This document shows, piece by piece, positions 34,324-42,534 of a stretch of DNA of 64,000 nt (position 1 is the stretch's first letter; every line of letters begins with the position of its first letter). The notes beneath the pieces are model-generated. The model was not told where the DNA came from. It saw nothing but the letters and a program-made list of their open reading frames with translations, and did no database searches. A program made the position numbers and the translations under genes. This DNA is from Acidaminobacter sp964416305 (GTDB lineage Bacteria > Bacillota > Clostridia > Peptostreptococcales > Acidaminobacteraceae): NCBI GenBank assembly GCA_964416305.1, contig CAYQDM010000014.1, positions 1 through 64,000 of the forward strand, read 5' to 3'.

Positions 34324-34782
34324 ATGATTTATTGGGGTGTGATTATCGCCATTATTGCCATCGACCAGTGGTCGAAGCAGCTGGCGATCAGCAAGTTATT
34401 GCCGGTACGATCCATTGAGTTGATACCGGATGTGTTTCATTTGACGTTTACGCGCAATACCGGCGCGGCATTCAGTATTTTGAGGGATAAGCAGCTGATC
34501 CTGATCATCTTCACGTCACTGGTGATCCTGTTTATGATAGGGCTGTTGTACCGACAGATCAAAAGCGGCAGTTCAGTGCTGCTCCTGCTGTCACTGGCCA
34601 TGATCATAGGCGGCGCCTTAGGCAATCTGATCGACCGGATGCGCTATAATTATGTGGTCGACTTTTTCGACTTTACGTTGATCAATTTCGCGGTATTCAA
34701 CATAGCAGACATTTTTATCACGGTGGGGACCATTGCGCTCATGCTCTATGTGATTGTGGATGGAAAGGCGCTCGACTTTTGA
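34324..34782 (+). CDS. lspA: Lipoprotein signal peptidase (signal peptidase II)
   Basis: Four-helix membrane aspartyl protease of 152 residues that cleaves lipoprotein signal peptides before the lipidated cysteine. Catalytic aspartates are in GNLIDRMRYNYVVDFFDF and VFNIADIFI; the RNTGAAFSIL motif is also present. Its substrates in this window include the PrsA-like, DUF4015 and ABC binding lipoproteins. GAGGAGGG precedes the ATG. Confidence 0.95.
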   Translation: MIYWGVIIAIIAIDQWSKQLAISKLLPVRSIELIPDVFHLTFTRNTGAAFSILRDKQLILIIFTSLVILFMIGLLYRQIKSGSSVLLLLSLAMIIGGALGNLIDRMRYNYVVDFFDFTLINFAVFNIADIFITVGTIALMLYVIVDGKALDF

Positions 34783-34799
34783 AGTTGGAAGCGGAGGGT

Positions 34800-34905
34800 T
34801 GACAGGTGCCAGCCGCAGACGCCAGCCGCAGACGCCCACTTCCACTTGGACTGAAGTGGATATTGGTGTAAGAGACGCCAACTTCCACTTCAACCCTTAA
34901 GTCAT
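34800..34905. repeat. Cluster of short direct and inverted repeats
   Basis: CAGCCGCAGACGC occurs twice in tandem (starting near 34809 and 34822). ACTTCCACTT occurs near 34841 and 34884, and GAAGTTGGAAG near the lspA stop is close to its complement. The stretch lies between lspA and its terminator and looks like a small slipped-strand or repeat element. Confidence 0.5.
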
Positions 34906-34922
34906 AAATTATACAACAAAAC

Positions 34923-34949
34923 AAAAAAGCGGGCCGCGGCCCGCTTTTC
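34923..34949 (+). terminator. Terminator of the lspA transcript
   Basis: A 16-base palindrome with arms GCGGGCC and GGCCCGC (34929-34944), preceded by AAAAAA and followed by TTTTC. Confidence 0.85.
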
Positions 34950-34974
34950 TCATGCTTGAAAATTTTGAAAAAAT

Positions 34975-35006
34975 AATGCTGGGGAGGAACCACCCACCCC
35001 AGCATT
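34975..35006 (-). terminator. Terminator of the aminotransferase gene
   Basis: On the minus strand AATGCTGGGG pairs with CCCCAGCATT, followed by ATTTTTTC. Confidence 0.85.
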
Positions 35007-35062
35007 TATTAAAAGCCAATATTTTTTGAAATTCGAAACTGCACCTGCTTCAAACTTTAGTC

Positions 35063-36298
35063 TTAGACGTACTTCCTAATCATGGCCGGCGCCAAGCGGC
35101 ACTTTTCCTCTGAAACCGCGCAAGGTGCGAATCTGAGACCACCTTGAAGCGGGATCGCAAAAAGGTTTTCCTCCTTAAGCGCGTTTGAAACTGCGACCGG
35201 GTCTTTGCATGGAATTGTGATGAAAAAGCCTTCCCTGAACGGGCAGGTTTCGAGCCCAACCTTTTGAGCCTCTTCCATGAAAGCTGCGTTTCTGCGGTCC
35301 AGCAGGGCCTTAAAGATCTCACGCTCTTCCTCAACCTTGTCAAAAAGTGCAGGATCCTTATAAATATCTGCCAAGATCCGCATGGCAGCGCGTGTACCGT
35401 TCGACCATGCCGCGCGGTTTGAGAAGGCGCAGACGTCTTTGAATTCCGCAGCCAAGTCCTGTGTGGCCGCCAGGCAAATAATGGCACCGCCCCGCATGCC
35501 GTACATGGTGTAACCTTTGGAGAGGCTGAAGGCTGTCAGAACAAGCAAATTCTGCGGCAAGTCGCCGAAGTGTTTGAAGAAGTCCCTGGAAGCGTCAATG
35601 CTGCCGGCAAAATCAATGTAGGCGACGTCGACCATAAGGATAATTTTCTTGGAAGCATCTGCTGCCTTTTCCCTGAGGAAACTCATGATTTCCTGCCATT
35701 CCCCGTCGGAGATGGAATAGCCCGTCGGGTTGTGAGAAGGCGTGTTCAGGATGATCAGAACGCGCTCCTGGGCGGCAATCAGCTCTGAAGCTTCGGCTTT
35801 AAACGCATCGACGTTCATGCCATCGTCTTTGAAATACTCGAAAGTTCTGACGCGGCGGCCATGCTCTTCGGCAATGGTCTTGTAGGGTGCCCAGTACCAG
35901 TTGGCGATCAGGATTTCATCACCCATTTCCGTGTAGTTCCAGACAGCATGCTTGATGGCCCCTGTACCGCCCGGTGTCGCGACGGCCTCTGAGTAAGCAT
36001 TTGGCTTATGGCCTCTGAAGCACGCGTCCTGTACGGCGCTCAAATAATCCGGCAGACCGGCGATAGGCGCATAAGCCCCGAGTTCCGAATCTGGAAGGGT
36101 GCGGAGCCGTTCCATGACTGTAGGAAGGAATGCCAGCTGTCCGCGATCGTCCATCAGAACACCCAGGGTGGAATTGATCACTTTTTCAAAGCCGTACTTT
36201 GCTTCAGCGTCCTGTGCCTCGCGGCCTGTGCCGAAAATGATGTCAGGAACGACGGGTCGCTTGGAATGCGGCGCGACCATGCTGAATGAACTGCTCAT
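35063..36298 (-). CDS. Class I/II pyridoxal-phosphate aminotransferase
   Basis: 411-residue cytosolic aminotransferase of fold type I. GGTGAIKHAVWNY binds the PLP phosphate, NTPSHNPTGYSIS and MVDVAYIDFAG are the ring and O3 contacts, and SLSKGYTMYGMRGG holds the Schiff-base lysine. Such proteins act on aromatic or aspartate-like amino acids; the substrate is not readable. ATG at 36298 follows AGGAGG; an upstream extension of 36 residues has none. It has its own promoter and terminator. A role in amino-acid fermentation is plausible. Confidence 0.88.
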   Translation of the reverse strand: MSSSFSMVAPHSKRPVVPDIIFGTGREAQDAEAKYGFEKVINSTLGVLMDDRGQLAFLPTVMERLRTLPDSELGAYAPIAGLPDYLSAVQDACFRGHKPNAYSEAVATPGGTGAIKHAVWNYTEMGDEILIANWYWAPYKTIAEEHGRRVRTFEYFKDDGMNVDAFKAEASELIAAQERVLIILNTPSHNPTGYSISDGEWQEIMSFLREKAADASKKIILMVDVAYIDFAGSIDASRDFFKHFGDLPQNLLVLTAFSLSKGYTMYGMRGGAIICLAATQDLAAEFKDVCAFSNRAAWSNGTRAAMRILADIYKDPALFDKVEEEREIFKALLDRRNAAFMEEAQKVGLETCPFREGFFITIPCKDPVAVSNALKEENLFAIPLQGGLRFAPCAVSEEKCRLAPAMIRKYV

Positions 36299-36626
36299 AA
36301 TTAAACCTCCTGTTGATCCGTGTATTATGTCCGCTGAACCGGGCCGAGAAATCACCGGCGGAGACACATTTTCAACTATCATACAAAATCGCTTCGTGAA
36401 ATGCAATGTCAGAGTCCAGAAAATTCTAACTTTTGATGACTATCGGCAACGGTTTTCATCAGAAGTTACGCTATTTCGCGCATTGGGATCCGCGAAAACA
36501 ACTTGTCAATTAAGACCCTGAAGAGGCCATCAAGATTCCCTCGCGGTCTACTCTGAAGTGGTGTATAATGTGGTAGACAGGCCATTACAGGCTTTTTGCC
36601 GATGGTGTCGTGAAGGAGTTGTGCGA
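36299..36626. other. Divergent intergenic region with two inverted repeats
   Basis: Besides the aminotransferase promoter this stretch holds AACTTTTGATGA (36428-36439) and TCATCAGAAGTT (36456-36467), 12-base arms with one mismatch, just upstream of the -35 box and shaped like an operator. A smaller CCGG-based hairpin lies at about 36331-36363 in the aminotransferase leader. TATAAT near 36564 may start the crt operon. A GCCGATGG copy sits at 36598-36605. I see no gene. Confidence 0.5.
36378..36406 (-). promoter_or_regulatory. Aminotransferase promoter
   Basis: On the minus strand TTGCAT (36406-36401), 17 bases, TATGAT (36383-36378), giving a leader of about 70 bases. Confidence 0.6.
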
Positions 36627-36968
36627 ATGTCGTTCTTGCGGTCTTATCTTAAATTCACCGGAATTATGCTGGCTGCGTCGGTCATTCTGGGGATATTGGC
36701 GGCGCTGCTGACGGAACTGAAACTGCTGCAGGGCATTTATGTCGTTCTATTTGCAGTGGGTGTACTCTGTTTGCTTTACGCGTCAGCCATGCTGGTGGGA
36801 ACACCTAGAAAGCGGTTTGAATACTATATGAAGATGGAGTATGATTCAGACAGCGCAAAACCCAAAAATGCCAAAAACTACGAGTCCTTTGGCGTATTGC
36901 CGGGATTGCTCGGGATCACAGCCATTGTCTTCGGGTTTTTACTCGAGGCTTTGAATAGATCACTGTAA
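36627..36968 (+). CDS. Hypothetical membrane protein
   Basis: 113-residue protein with three predicted helices (about 10-30, 34-56 and 92-110) and a polar loop rich in Lys, Asp and Asn between the second and third. I do not recognise the family. GAAGGAG lies eight bases before ATG 36627. It is 13 bases upstream of the crotonase gene and so is probably the first gene of the crt-hbd operon. Confidence 0.6.
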   Translation: MSFLRSYLKFTGIMLAASVILGILAALLTELKLLQGIYVVLFAVGVLCLLYASAMLVGTPRKRFEYYMKMEYDSDSAKPKNAKNYESFGVLPGLLGITAIVFGFLLEALNRSL

Positions 36969-36981
36969 AGGGAGGAGCACT

Positions 36982-37761
36982 ATGTCATACGAATATTTGA
37001 AAGTCGAACAGAAAAATGCCGTCGCGGTTGTTTCGCTGAATCGGCCTGAGGTGCTGAACGCGCTAAATGAAGCTGTACTTGTGGAACTTTACGAGTGCAT
37101 GGAGCAGCTTAACTCGGCACTTGAGACCAGAGCAGTGATTCTGACAGGGGCAGGCAGAGCTTTTGTGGCGGGCGCGGACATTCAGGCCATGTCGGTCATG
37201 TCACCTGAAGAGGGGCAGCGGTTCTCCGAACTGGGCATGAAGGTGATGACTCGGATTGAAACCCTTGAAAAGCCTGTTATTGCTGCGATCAATGGCTTTG
37301 CCATTGGTGGGGGCTGTGAACTTGCGCTGGCGTGTGACATTCGCCTCGCCGGCAAGTCCGCAAAAATGGGGCAGCCTGAGGTCACTTTGGGGATCAGTCC
37401 CGGATTTGGTGCGTCCCAGCGGCTCCCTCGGCTGGTGGGAATGGCTTCGGCCATGGAACTGATATTGACAGGCGCTCTGATCAAAGCTGAGGAAGCGTTG
37501 AGAATTGGGCTGGTCAGTCATGTCTACGAGGACGAGGCACTAATGGAGGAGGCCTTGGCACTCGCTGAGAAAATCGCTGCCAACCCATGGGTAGCGGTCA
37601 AGTACGCCAAGAAAGCCATGCGTCAAAGCCTGGATCTTGAAATTGGCCAGGGCTGCGCTTATGAAAGCGCGGTGTTTGGCCTGACCTTTGCTACCGAAGA
37701 TCAGAAAGGCGCCATGAAGGCATTTGTCGATAAATCAAAATACACGGCCAAGCACCGCTAG
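36982..37761 (+). CDS. crt: Enoyl-CoA hydratase, crotonase family
   Basis: 259-residue crotonase-fold enzyme predicted to interconvert crotonyl-CoA and 3-hydroxybutyryl-CoA. The oxyanion hole is at GADIQAM and AINGFAIGGGCELALACD; the two catalytic glutamates are in GGGCELA and in QPEVTLGISPGFGA. AGGGAGGAG precedes the ATG. The 3-hydroxyacyl-CoA dehydrogenase follows 12 bases later, so the pair would run two adjacent steps of butyrate formation or of fatty/amino-acid-derived acyl-CoA oxidation. No thiolase, butyryl-CoA dehydrogenase or etf genes are adjacent. Confidence 0.93.
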   Translation: MSYEYLKVEQKNAVAVVSLNRPEVLNALNEAVLVELYECMEQLNSALETRAVILTGAGRAFVAGADIQAMSVMSPEEGQRFSELGMKVMTRIETLEKPVIAAINGFAIGGGCELALACDIRLAGKSAKMGQPEVTLGISPGFGASQRLPRLVGMASAMELILTGALIKAEEALRIGLVSHVYEDEALMEEALALAEKIAANPWVAVKYAKKAMRQSLDLEIGQGCAYESAVFGLTFATEDQKGAMKAFVDKSKYTAKHR

Positions 37762-37773
37762 GGGGAGACAAGC

Positions 37774-38628
37774 ATGAAAACAATAGGAATTATTGGAACT
37801 GGTACCATGGGCCTTGGCATTGTTCAGGCTGTCGCAATGAGCGACGTCGAGCGCGTTGTGGTGAAAGGCCTTAATGATGAACTGCTGGATCAGGCGTTCT
37901 CAACGCTTAACAAAACCTTTTCCAAGCTCGTTGAAAAGGGAAAAATGGATCAGGCGCAAATGGAAATTCTGCTCCACAAAATATTCGGGACCACAGAGGA
38001 TGAGGACCTGGCCGATTGTGACCTGATTATTGAAGCTGCCGTTGAAAACATGAAGATCAAGAAGGAGATTTTCGCAGCGCTGGATCGTGTGGTTAAGCCA
38101 GGCGCTATTCTGGCAACCAATACTTCATCTCTCAGCATCACGGAGATTTCTTCTGCGACGAATAGACCAGATAAGGTTATTGGTATGCACTTTTTCAACC
38201 CGGTACCTTTGATGAAGCTGGTAGAGATCATATGCGGCATAGCAACCTCACCTGAGACCTACGAGGCCATTAAAGCGCTGTCCGAGCGCATGGGCAAGGA
38301 CCCGGTCCGGGTGGAAGAGGCTCCGGGTTTTGTCGTCAACCGGATCCTGATCCCTATGATCAACGAAGCCATAGGCGTCCTGGCGGATGGTGTAGCAGAG
38401 CCCCAGGACATAGACAAAGCCATGATGCTGGGCGCAAATCACCCTATTGGACCTCTGGCACTGGCGGATCTGATAGGCAATGACGTGAATCTGGCTATCA
38501 TGGAGGTCCTCTACAATGAGTTCGGCGACTCGAAGTATCGCCCGCATCCGCTCCTGAGAAAAATGGTGCGCGGCGGTCTGCTGGGCAGAAAGACTGGTAA
38601 GGGCTTCTATGATTACAGCGGGAAGTAA
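37774..38628 (+). CDS. hbd: 3-hydroxybutyryl-CoA dehydrogenase
   Basis: 284-residue NAD(P)-dependent enzyme reducing acetoacetyl-CoA to 3-hydroxybutyryl-CoA. The dinucleotide-binding loop is IGIIGTGTMGLGIVQ. HFFNPVPLMKLVEII contains the catalytic histidine, with the paired glutamate just after; TNTSSLSI and EAPGFVVNRILIPMINEA are also hallmarks. GGGGGAG precedes the ATG. Its length is that of clostridial Hbd. Weak T-rich hairpin follows. Confidence 0.95.
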   Translation: MKTIGIIGTGTMGLGIVQAVAMSDVERVVVKGLNDELLDQAFSTLNKTFSKLVEKGKMDQAQMEILLHKIFGTTEDEDLADCDLIIEAAVENMKIKKEIFAALDRVVKPGAILATNTSSLSITEISSATNRPDKVIGMHFFNPVPLMKLVEIICGIATSPETYEAIKALSERMGKDPVRVEEAPGFVVNRILIPMINEAIGVLADGVAEPQDIDKAMMLGANHPIGPLALADLIGNDVNLAIMEVLYNEFGDSKYRPHPLLRKMVRGGLLGRKTGKGFYDYSGK

Positions 38629-38684
38629 GGTTCTTAAGAAAGAATTAATTTTTTTTTAAGTTACTGGTCTGAAAAAAATTCTGT

Positions 38685-38692
38685 GGTATGAT
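38685..38692 (+). promoter_or_regulatory. Extended -10 promoter of the LCP gene
   Basis: TGGTATGAT, with TATGAT at 38687-38692, 60 bases before the start codon. Confidence 0.5.
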
Positions 38693-38751
38693 GGGAATAG
38701 TGATTTTTTTGGCGGTCTCAGTTTCTGCTTGAGCCGTGGAAGGGGAATTCA

Positions 38752-39780
38752 ATGAGATACTATGTCAAAGTGTTTTTTATCGCGTTTATCGCGTTTTCAC
38801 TCATATTCGCCGGCGGTATTTTTGCCTATCAAAAATTCTATACCCCGGGCGGCGGAAGTGAAGTCGATCCATTGAATCCCGGTGATCCGGCTGAAGAAGA
38901 ACCATCCAATGAGCTTGAGAGAATGGTTAAAGACGGCAAGCGGATCAACGTGCTTCTGATTGGTGTTGACGGCGGCCGAAGCGACACGCTGATGCTGCTT
39001 TCCTTTGATCCGAAGTATAAACTGGGGAACATTGTTTCGGTACCCCGTGACACTTATTTTCACGTTGAAGGCAAGGATGCAGCGGACCTGAGAAAGATCA
39101 ACGCGGTCTATGGCTTTAAAGGGGATGATGGCGGTGCCCCGGGTGTGGCTAAGGCGGTCAGCGCTATTTTAGGCGTGCCGGTGCATCATTACGTCAAACT
39201 TGACTACAAAGCCGTTGAGGCGGTTGTAGACGTCGTCAAGGGCATTGAAATTGATGTGCCGTTCAACATGAACTATGATGACCCGTACGCGGATCCGCCG
39301 CTGCACATTCATTTTGATAAGGGCTTACAGACCTTGAATGGCGAGGAAGCGGTCGAATATCTGAGATGGCGTAAAAACAACGGTTCTGAAGGTCAAGGCG
39401 ATTTGCCCAGAATTGGGCGTCAGCAGGAATTTGTTGTAACGCTGGCCAAGAAAGCTATTGGTCTTAAACTGCCTATGGTCATAAAAACAGTCTTTGATTA
39501 CCTCGAAACGGATATGAATCTGGGGGATATGGTTTACCTGGCTTCTGTGGGCATAGGCGTCGACTTTTCGAAGCTTGACTCCACAACTATACCGGGTGAT
39601 GTCGGCATGAAAAATGGCGGATCCTACCTGTTCCATGATCCTGAGGAGACCTACGAATTGATGAAAGGCATTTACGAACGCACACCGGAGAGCGATGCAG
39701 CGGCTGAAGCAGCGGCTGCGGCAGCTGCTGAAGCGGAAGCGGGCACTGGATCTGAAGATAATGAAGATAAAACAAATTAA
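38752..39780 (+). CDS. LytR-CpsA-Psr (LCP) family cell-wall ligase
   Basis: 342-residue membrane-anchored enzyme expected to attach undecaprenyl-linked glycopolymers (teichoic acid-like or capsular) to peptidoglycan outside the cell. One N-terminal helix (about 7-26), an acidic Pro-rich linker, then the LCP domain (about 63-285) with GVDGGRSDTLMLLSFDP, SVPRDTYFHV, KINAVYGF, and RWRKNN...LPRIGRQQEF, which carry the arginines and aspartates binding the lipid pyrophosphate. The tail is an Ala/Glu-rich low-complexity stretch of about 25 residues. It fits with the upstream envelope genes and galU. Confidence 0.92.
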   Translation: MRYYVKVFFIAFIAFSLIFAGGIFAYQKFYTPGGGSEVDPLNPGDPAEEEPSNELERMVKDGKRINVLLIGVDGGRSDTLMLLSFDPKYKLGNIVSVPRDTYFHVEGKDAADLRKINAVYGFKGDDGGAPGVAKAVSAILGVPVHHYVKLDYKAVEAVVDVVKGIEIDVPFNMNYDDPYADPPLHIHFDKGLQTLNGEEAVEYLRWRKNNGSEGQGDLPRIGRQQEFVVTLAKKAIGLKLPMVIKTVFDYLETDMNLGDMVYLASVGIGVDFSKLDSTTIPGDVGMKNGGSYLFHDPEETYELMKGIYERTPESDAAAEAAAAAAAEAEAGTGSEDNEDKTN

Positions 39781-39789
39781 GGTGATAAA

Positions 39790-39818
39790 CGGGTGCTCCA
39801 TTAGGGGTACCCGCTTTA
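39790..39818 (+). terminator. Weak terminator after the LCP gene
   Basis: CGGGT (39790-39794) and ACCCG (39809-39813) with some inner pairing, followed by CTTTATGTTT. Confidence 0.4.
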
Positions 39819-39856
39819 TGTTTGTGGGTTGAAATTAGATTGAATAATTCCAAATG

Positions 39857-39908
39857 AAGAAGGAGTCCCGTGCCAATTTCGATTGAAATTGGCACGGGAC
39901 TCCTTCTT
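39857..39908. repeat. Perfect 24-bp hairpin between convergent genes
   Basis: The arms at 39857-39880 and 39885-39908 are exactly complementary over 24 bases around the tetraloop GATT. It ends eight bases before the murC stop. There is no T tract on either side, unlike the other terminators here, so it may be a bidirectional terminator of unusual form or an inserted palindromic element. Confidence 0.8.
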
Positions 39909-39915
39909 GAACACT

Positions 39916-41286
39916 CTATTCGAGCATTAACTTACCAAGCTCGTTGATATTGCCTGCGCCCATGGTAAAAACCAAGTCACCTGATGCAGCATGGCCTTTC
40001 AGATATGAGGCGATTTCTTCAAAAGATGAAATATAGTAGGCTTCTTTGCCTGAAGTCTTAATCAGTTCTGCGAGATCCTTTGAGTGGATAAGCCCGGTAT
40101 CCTTTTCTCTGGCAGCGTATATATCTGTTATAATCACGACATCCGCCTGCTCAAAGGCCGTTGAGAATTCATTCAGCAACTCGTGGGTACGCGTATAAGT
40201 ATGTGGCTGGAATACACAGAATATTCTATTGTGGGGAACGTTTTTCGCGGCGCTGAGCGTTGCTCTGACTTCAGAGGGATGATGGGCATAGTCATCAATA
40301 ATTTTGACCCCATCTGTTTCGCCCAAATGATCAAAGCGTCGGACAGCACCCTTAAATCTGGAGAGCGCCAGTGCAGCATCCTCCGCCGGAATGCCCACAT
40401 AGGTTGACCCGACAAAGGCTGCCAAGGCATTGTAGATATTGTGTCTTCCTGGTACTTCAAGATGAAGCGATGCGAGATTTTTGCCTTTGTGGTTGATATT
40501 GAACCGTGGAAAACCGGATGAGGTGAATTCAATGTCGGTCGCCTGGTACTCGCAAGTGTCTGAAAGTCCAAAAGTTATTACACGGCATTTGGCTGCACCC
40601 GCAACTTCGAGACAATTGGCATCATCTCCGTTCAGAATGAGGACGCCGTCTGCAGGGGTATCGGAAATGTAGCGTCTGAAGGAATCCTTGATGTGGTCAA
40701 GATCCCTGAAGTAATCCAAATGGTCTGCTTCTATGTTGAGGACGACAGAAATTTTTGGCTTGAAGCTGAGAAAGCTCTCTTTATATTCGCAGGCTTCAGT
40801 GACGATTATATCCCCATGGCCAACGCGGGCGTTGCTGCCAATTTCCTTAACCTCTCCGCCGATGAGGAGCGTCGGATCCAGGTCGCTCTGACTGAGGACA
40901 ACAGACACCATAGAGGTCGTGGTTGTCTTGCCGTGAGAACCTGAAATGGCAAGACTTTGTTTGTATTCCCGCATAATGATGCCGAGCATATCCGCCCGGG
41001 TAATGCACGGAATACCACGTTCAATGGCACGAGCCAATTCCGGATTGTCAACCCCTACGGCAGTTGTATAGACGACGACGTCCACGTCATCCACATGAGA
41101 GGCCTCGTGGGTAAAGTAAATTTTGATGCCTTTCTGCTCCAGGTTGTCTGTCAGTGTGCTGTGCTTCAAATCAGATCCGGAAACCTGGTAGCCGCGGTTA
41201 TGCAGAATTTCTGCAATGGCGCTGACGCCAACGCCGCCAATTCCGATCAGGTGGTACTTTTTATTAAAAGGATTCAATTCCAGCAT
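39916..41286 (-). CDS. murC: UDP-N-acetylmuramate-L-alanine ligase
   Basis: ATP-dependent cytosolic ligase adding L-alanine to UDP-MurNAc in peptidoglycan synthesis. 456 residues with the N-terminal UDP-binding loop GIGGVGVSAIAEIL, the ATP loop SGSHGKTTTTSMV, central EACEYKESFL and IEADHLDYF, and the C-terminal DDYAHHPSEV and FQPHTYTRT signatures. ATG at 41286 follows GAGGAG; the upstream in-frame ATG lacks a site. It is divergent from purR, an arrangement common in Clostridia. Confidence 0.96.
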   Translation of the reverse strand: MLELNPFNKKYHLIGIGGVGVSAIAEILHNRGYQVSGSDLKHSTLTDNLEQKGIKIYFTHEASHVDDVDVVVYTTAVGVDNPELARAIERGIPCITRADMLGIIMREYKQSLAISGSHGKTTTTSMVSVVLSQSDLDPTLLIGGEVKEIGSNARVGHGDIIVTEACEYKESFLSFKPKISVVLNIEADHLDYFRDLDHIKDSFRRYISDTPADGVLILNGDDANCLEVAGAAKCRVITFGLSDTCEYQATDIEFTSSGFPRFNINHKGKNLASLHLEVPGRHNIYNALAAFVGSTYVGIPAEDAALALSRFKGAVRRFDHLGETDGVKIIDDYAHHPSEVRATLSAAKNVPHNRIFCVFQPHTYTRTHELLNEFSTAFEQADVVIITDIYAAREKDTGLIHSKDLAELIKTSGKEAYYISSFEEIASYLKGHAASGDLVFTMGAGNINELGKLMLE

Positions 41287-41400
41287 ATCGATTCTCCTCA
41301 TTTTGGGCAATTAAATGCATCACTATACATCAGGCACCGTTAACCCTGAGTTGAAGTTGCGGGCAGGTGTGTTGGTTTAATCAATAAAAGGTCAGAAGAC

Positions 41401-41408
41401 ATTATACC
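41401..41408 (-). promoter_or_regulatory. Extended -10 promoter of murC
   Basis: On the minus strand TGGTATAAT, with TATAAT at 41406-41401. It gives a leader of about 110 bases. Confidence 0.55.
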
Positions 41409-41480
41409 ATAAATAAGCAGGAAGAATACATAGTAATGTACTGTGGTCGACATAATTCTGCGCTGGATGGAGTTGGCAAT

Positions 41481-41555
41481 ATGAGAAAAGAAAAAAAGAT
41501 CGTTAAAAAGCTTGAAAATACGAAGATTCAATTAAAATCCTTCTTGAAATCCTAG
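41481..41555 (+). CDS. Possible 24-residue basic small protein
   Basis: A GGAG eight bases upstream of an ATG opens a short frame rich in lysine with a helical pattern (begins MRKEKKIVKKLENTK), ending 55 bases before purR. No homolog is known to me. It could be a real small protein or chance; its position in the purR leader is the only context. Confidence 0.3.
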   Translation: MRKEKKIVKKLENTKIQLKSFLKS

Positions 41556-41610
41556 AAAAAAGCGAATAAACTAGAGATAAATCTTTATAACATTCGGTTG
41601 GAGGGCGTTC

Positions 41611-42417
41611 ATGGACAATAAGCTGAAACGCAATGAACGGATAGGAGCTATTGTGAAAGTACTTTGCGACAGACCAAACAGGATCTTTACCCTGGGTTAT
41701 TTTACGGAACTGTTTAATGCGGCAAAGTCGACGATCAGTGAAGATCTCGTCATCGTCAAAAAAATCATGGAGACCATGTCCTTTGGTCGCGTTGAAACCA
41801 TCGCGGGCGCTGCGGGGGGAGTCAAATACATTCCGGTAGTTGTACCGGAGCGCAGGACTAAAATACTGGAGCAGATAGCGGATAAAATGCGCGATCCTAA
41901 AAGGATTATTCCGGGCGGATTCCTTTATATTGGAGATTTGCTTTATGATCCATACTTTATGAAGGACGTCGGGGAGATCTTTGCAGAGATGTTCTCCTAC
42001 AGAGGTATTGACTATGTGCTGACTGTAGAGACTAAGGGCATACCACTGGCCATGATGACGGCAAACGGGCTTAACTGCCCTCTGGTCGTAGCGCGCAATG
42101 AAAACCGTGTTACGGAAGGCGCTACCATCAGCATTAACTATGTCTCGGGCTCGACAGGGCAGATTCAGACCATGTATGTATCGAAAAACGCCATTAAACC
42201 AGGATCCAAAGTTTTAATTATTGATGACTTCATGCGTGCCGGCGGTACGGTACTTGGTCTGATTGACCTTGTCCATGAGCTTGGCAGTGTCGTGGAGGGC
42301 GTCGGTGTACTTCTTGAGACCGCTGAGCCTGCAAACAAAATGGTGAGTGAGTATACCGCGTTGTTGACGCTTGAACGGGTTTCCAGAGAAGAAATCGTTG
42401 TCAGACTGAAACAATAA
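41611..42417 (+). CDS. purR: Purine operon repressor PurR
   Basis: 268-residue Firmicutes PurR: an N-terminal winged helix (about 5-75) binding PurBox DNA and a C-terminal phosphoribosyltransferase-like domain sensing PRPP. The PRPP loop is VLIIDDFMRAGGTVLG. GGAGGG precedes the ATG. ATTCGG-type sequence about 20 bases upstream weakly resembles half a PurBox, so self-control is possible. Followed, as in Bacillus and Clostridia, by spoVG, glmU and prs; the last makes PRPP, the PurR ligand. Confidence 0.93.
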   Translation: MDNKLKRNERIGAIVKVLCDRPNRIFTLGYFTELFNAAKSTISEDLVIVKKIMETMSFGRVETIAGAAGGVKYIPVVVPERRTKILEQIADKMRDPKRIIPGGFLYIGDLLYDPYFMKDVGEIFAEMFSYRGIDYVLTVETKGIPLAMMTANGLNCPLVVARNENRVTEGATISINYVSGSTGQIQTMYVSKNAIKPGSKVLIIDDFMRAGGTVLGLIDLVHELGSVVEGVGVLLETAEPANKMVSEYTALLTLERVSREEIVVRLKQ

Positions 42418-42446
42418 TGGTCGGCTGAGGAACCATCGGTAAAAAA
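42418..42446 (+). repeat. Small hairpin with CCATCGG after purR
   Basis: ATGGT and ACCAT pair around ten bases just after the purR stop, followed by CGGTAAAAAA. The sequence shares the CCATCGG core with 1601-1610, 31171-31180 and 36598-36605. Confidence 0.3.
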
Positions 42447-42534
42447 TGTAACACAAAATTTAAAATATTTCGAAAATATTTTTATTATTGAAGGATTTCT
42501 GGTGTCGGTGTTGAATTAGTATCGGACGTGTTCT

